Shown: positions 4,950 to 5,608 of the stretch, piece after piece
Layout of the letters: each line of letters starts with the position of its first letter
How positions within the stretch are numbered: position 1 is the first letter of the stretch
Assembly (NCBI GenBank): GCA_023417745.1
Contig: JAEZEM010000292.1
Coordinates: 1 to 5,608, forward strand
Origin: Pseudomonadota bacterium
GTDB taxonomy: Bacteria; Desulfobacterota; Desulfovibrionia; Desulfovibrionales; Desulfovibrionaceae
Direction of reading: 5' to 3'
DNA length: 5,608 nucleotides
Notes under the pieces: model-generated
The model's input: the letters and a program-made list of their open reading frames with translations, nothing else
Told to the model about the DNA's origin: nothing
Database searches by the model: none
Translations under genes and position numbers: made by a program

Positions 4950-5608
4950 TTAACTATACAACACCCGCGCCATCACTTTAGCGTCGCCGATGGTTTTGGC
5001 GATGCTGGAGCGTTCGTTGGGCTGGTGGGCGTTGTGTTCCAGGGTGGCCCAGACCACGGCCGGGTAGCCCCGGCGGCGCAGGTAGGCGGCCACGGTGCCG
5101 CCGCCGATGCCCATGGGTTTGGGGTCGGCTCCGTAGACTTTGCGGATGCCGTCCATGACCCGGGCGACGATGGTGGCCGAGACGTCGGTGGCCGGCGCGG
5201 CTTGTTCCTTTTGCACGATCTCGTAGCTGACCGTGACGCCGCAGGCTTCCTCGACTTCTTTGCCGTACCCGGCGATGGCGGCCAGGACGTCGTCGAGGTT
5301 GTAGTGGGGCAGCACGCGGCAGTCGACGTAGAAGACGTCGCGGCCGGGGATGGTGTTGATGTTTTCGACGTTGGCTTCTTTCTTGGTCGGCTCGAAGGTG
5401 GAGTTGGCCGGATGGAACAGCGGGTCCTTGTCGCCGAACTTGTCGTAGAGCTTGGGGATCTTGAGGATGAAAAGCGATGCGGCGGCTAAGGTGTTGACAC
5501 CTTCGGCTTGGGTGGAGGCGTGGCACTGGCGGCCTTCGACGATGACCTTGAGCCAGAGCATGCTTTTTTCGGCCACTTCCACCATTTCGCTATTGGGCAG
5601 GCCGAAGT
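4950..5608 (-). CDS. M20-family metallo-hydrolase, C-terminal part (5' end outside window)
   Basis: The frame runs off the right edge; about 218 C-terminal residues are visible. M20 enzymes are mostly zinc-dependent amidases or peptidases (ArgE, DapE and CPG2 types) with a catalytic domain interrupted by a dimerisation domain. The dimerisation (lid) domain is seen at WLKVIVEGRQCHASTQAEG, with its conserved Gly and His, followed by STFEPTKKEANVENINTIPG and the strand VFYVDCRVLP. The C-terminal catalytic segment carries GIGGGTVAAYLRRRGYPAVV and then AHQPNE, whose His is the expected metal ligand. The N-terminal metal-binding motifs lie outside the window. The substrate cannot be told from this part. 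It ends in TAA at 4950-4952, followed by the GC-rich repeat and an intrinsic terminator, so it is probably not co-transcribed with the CBS-HPP pair. Confidence 0.87.
   Translation of the reverse strand, partial: FGLPNSEMVEVAEKSMLWLKVIVEGRQCHASTQAEGVNTLAAASLFILKIPKLYDKFGDKDPLFHPANSTFEPTKKEANVENINTIPGRDVFYVDCRVLPHYNLDDVLAAIAGYGKEVEEACGVTVSYEIVQKEQAAPATDVSATIVARVMDGIRKVYGADPKPMGIGGGTVAAYLRRRGYPAVVWATLEHNAHQPNERSSIAKTIGDAKVMARVLYS

Noticed and set aside
4857..5489. 210-residue open frame on + opposite the M20 gene
   Set aside because: Val/Gly/Asp-rich mirror of an M20 coding region; it starts inside the intergenic repeat and has no family signature.

Overview
The window is GC-rich, densely coding bacterial chromosome. 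Base composition, the style of the intergenic repeats and the look of the proteins suggest a sulfate-reducing Desulfovibrio/Solidesulfovibrio-type bacterium (Desulfovibrionales). That assignment is an inference from composition and recognised protein families, not from a marker gene. No rRNA, tRNA, CRISPR array, transposase or phage gene is visible.

Layout from left to right: (1) the C-terminal part of a GAF-type sensor histidine kinase on +, ending at 1241 in an intrinsic terminator. (2) A convergent YgjV-type inner membrane protein on - (1334-1870), whose last codons and stop lie inside a GC-rich intergenic repeat. (3) A 306-bp divergent intergenic region that ends in two copies of one palindrome, CACCAC-N6-GTGGTG, 31 bp apart, directly upstream of (4) a TrmB-type HTH regulator (2177-2983) that shares one base with (5) a GNAT acetyltransferase (2983-3531). 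(6) A long bidirectional terminator hairpin (3567-3619) separates this pair from a convergent operon on -: (7) a two-CBS-domain protein (4164-4775), then (8) an HPP-family membrane protein (3631-4167), with overlapping stop and start. (9) Upstream of that operon are an intrinsic terminator with an embedded Crp/Fnr-like palindrome and a second, longer copy of the GC-rich repeat. (10) The window ends in the C-terminal part of an M20 metallo-hydrolase on - (4950 to beyond 5608).

Three functional units can be proposed. The TrmB-GNAT pair looks like a self-regulated two-gene unit: one palindrome overlaps the likely promoter and the other surrounds the ribosome binding site. The CBS-HPP pair looks like a membrane transporter or channel with an adenine-nucleotide-sensing partner, a combination that also occurs as one fused protein. 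The kinase, YgjV protein and M20 hydrolase show no clear functional link to these pairs. The best leads are the twin operator, the modular terminator-like repeat, and the degenerate H-box and G1 box of the kinase.
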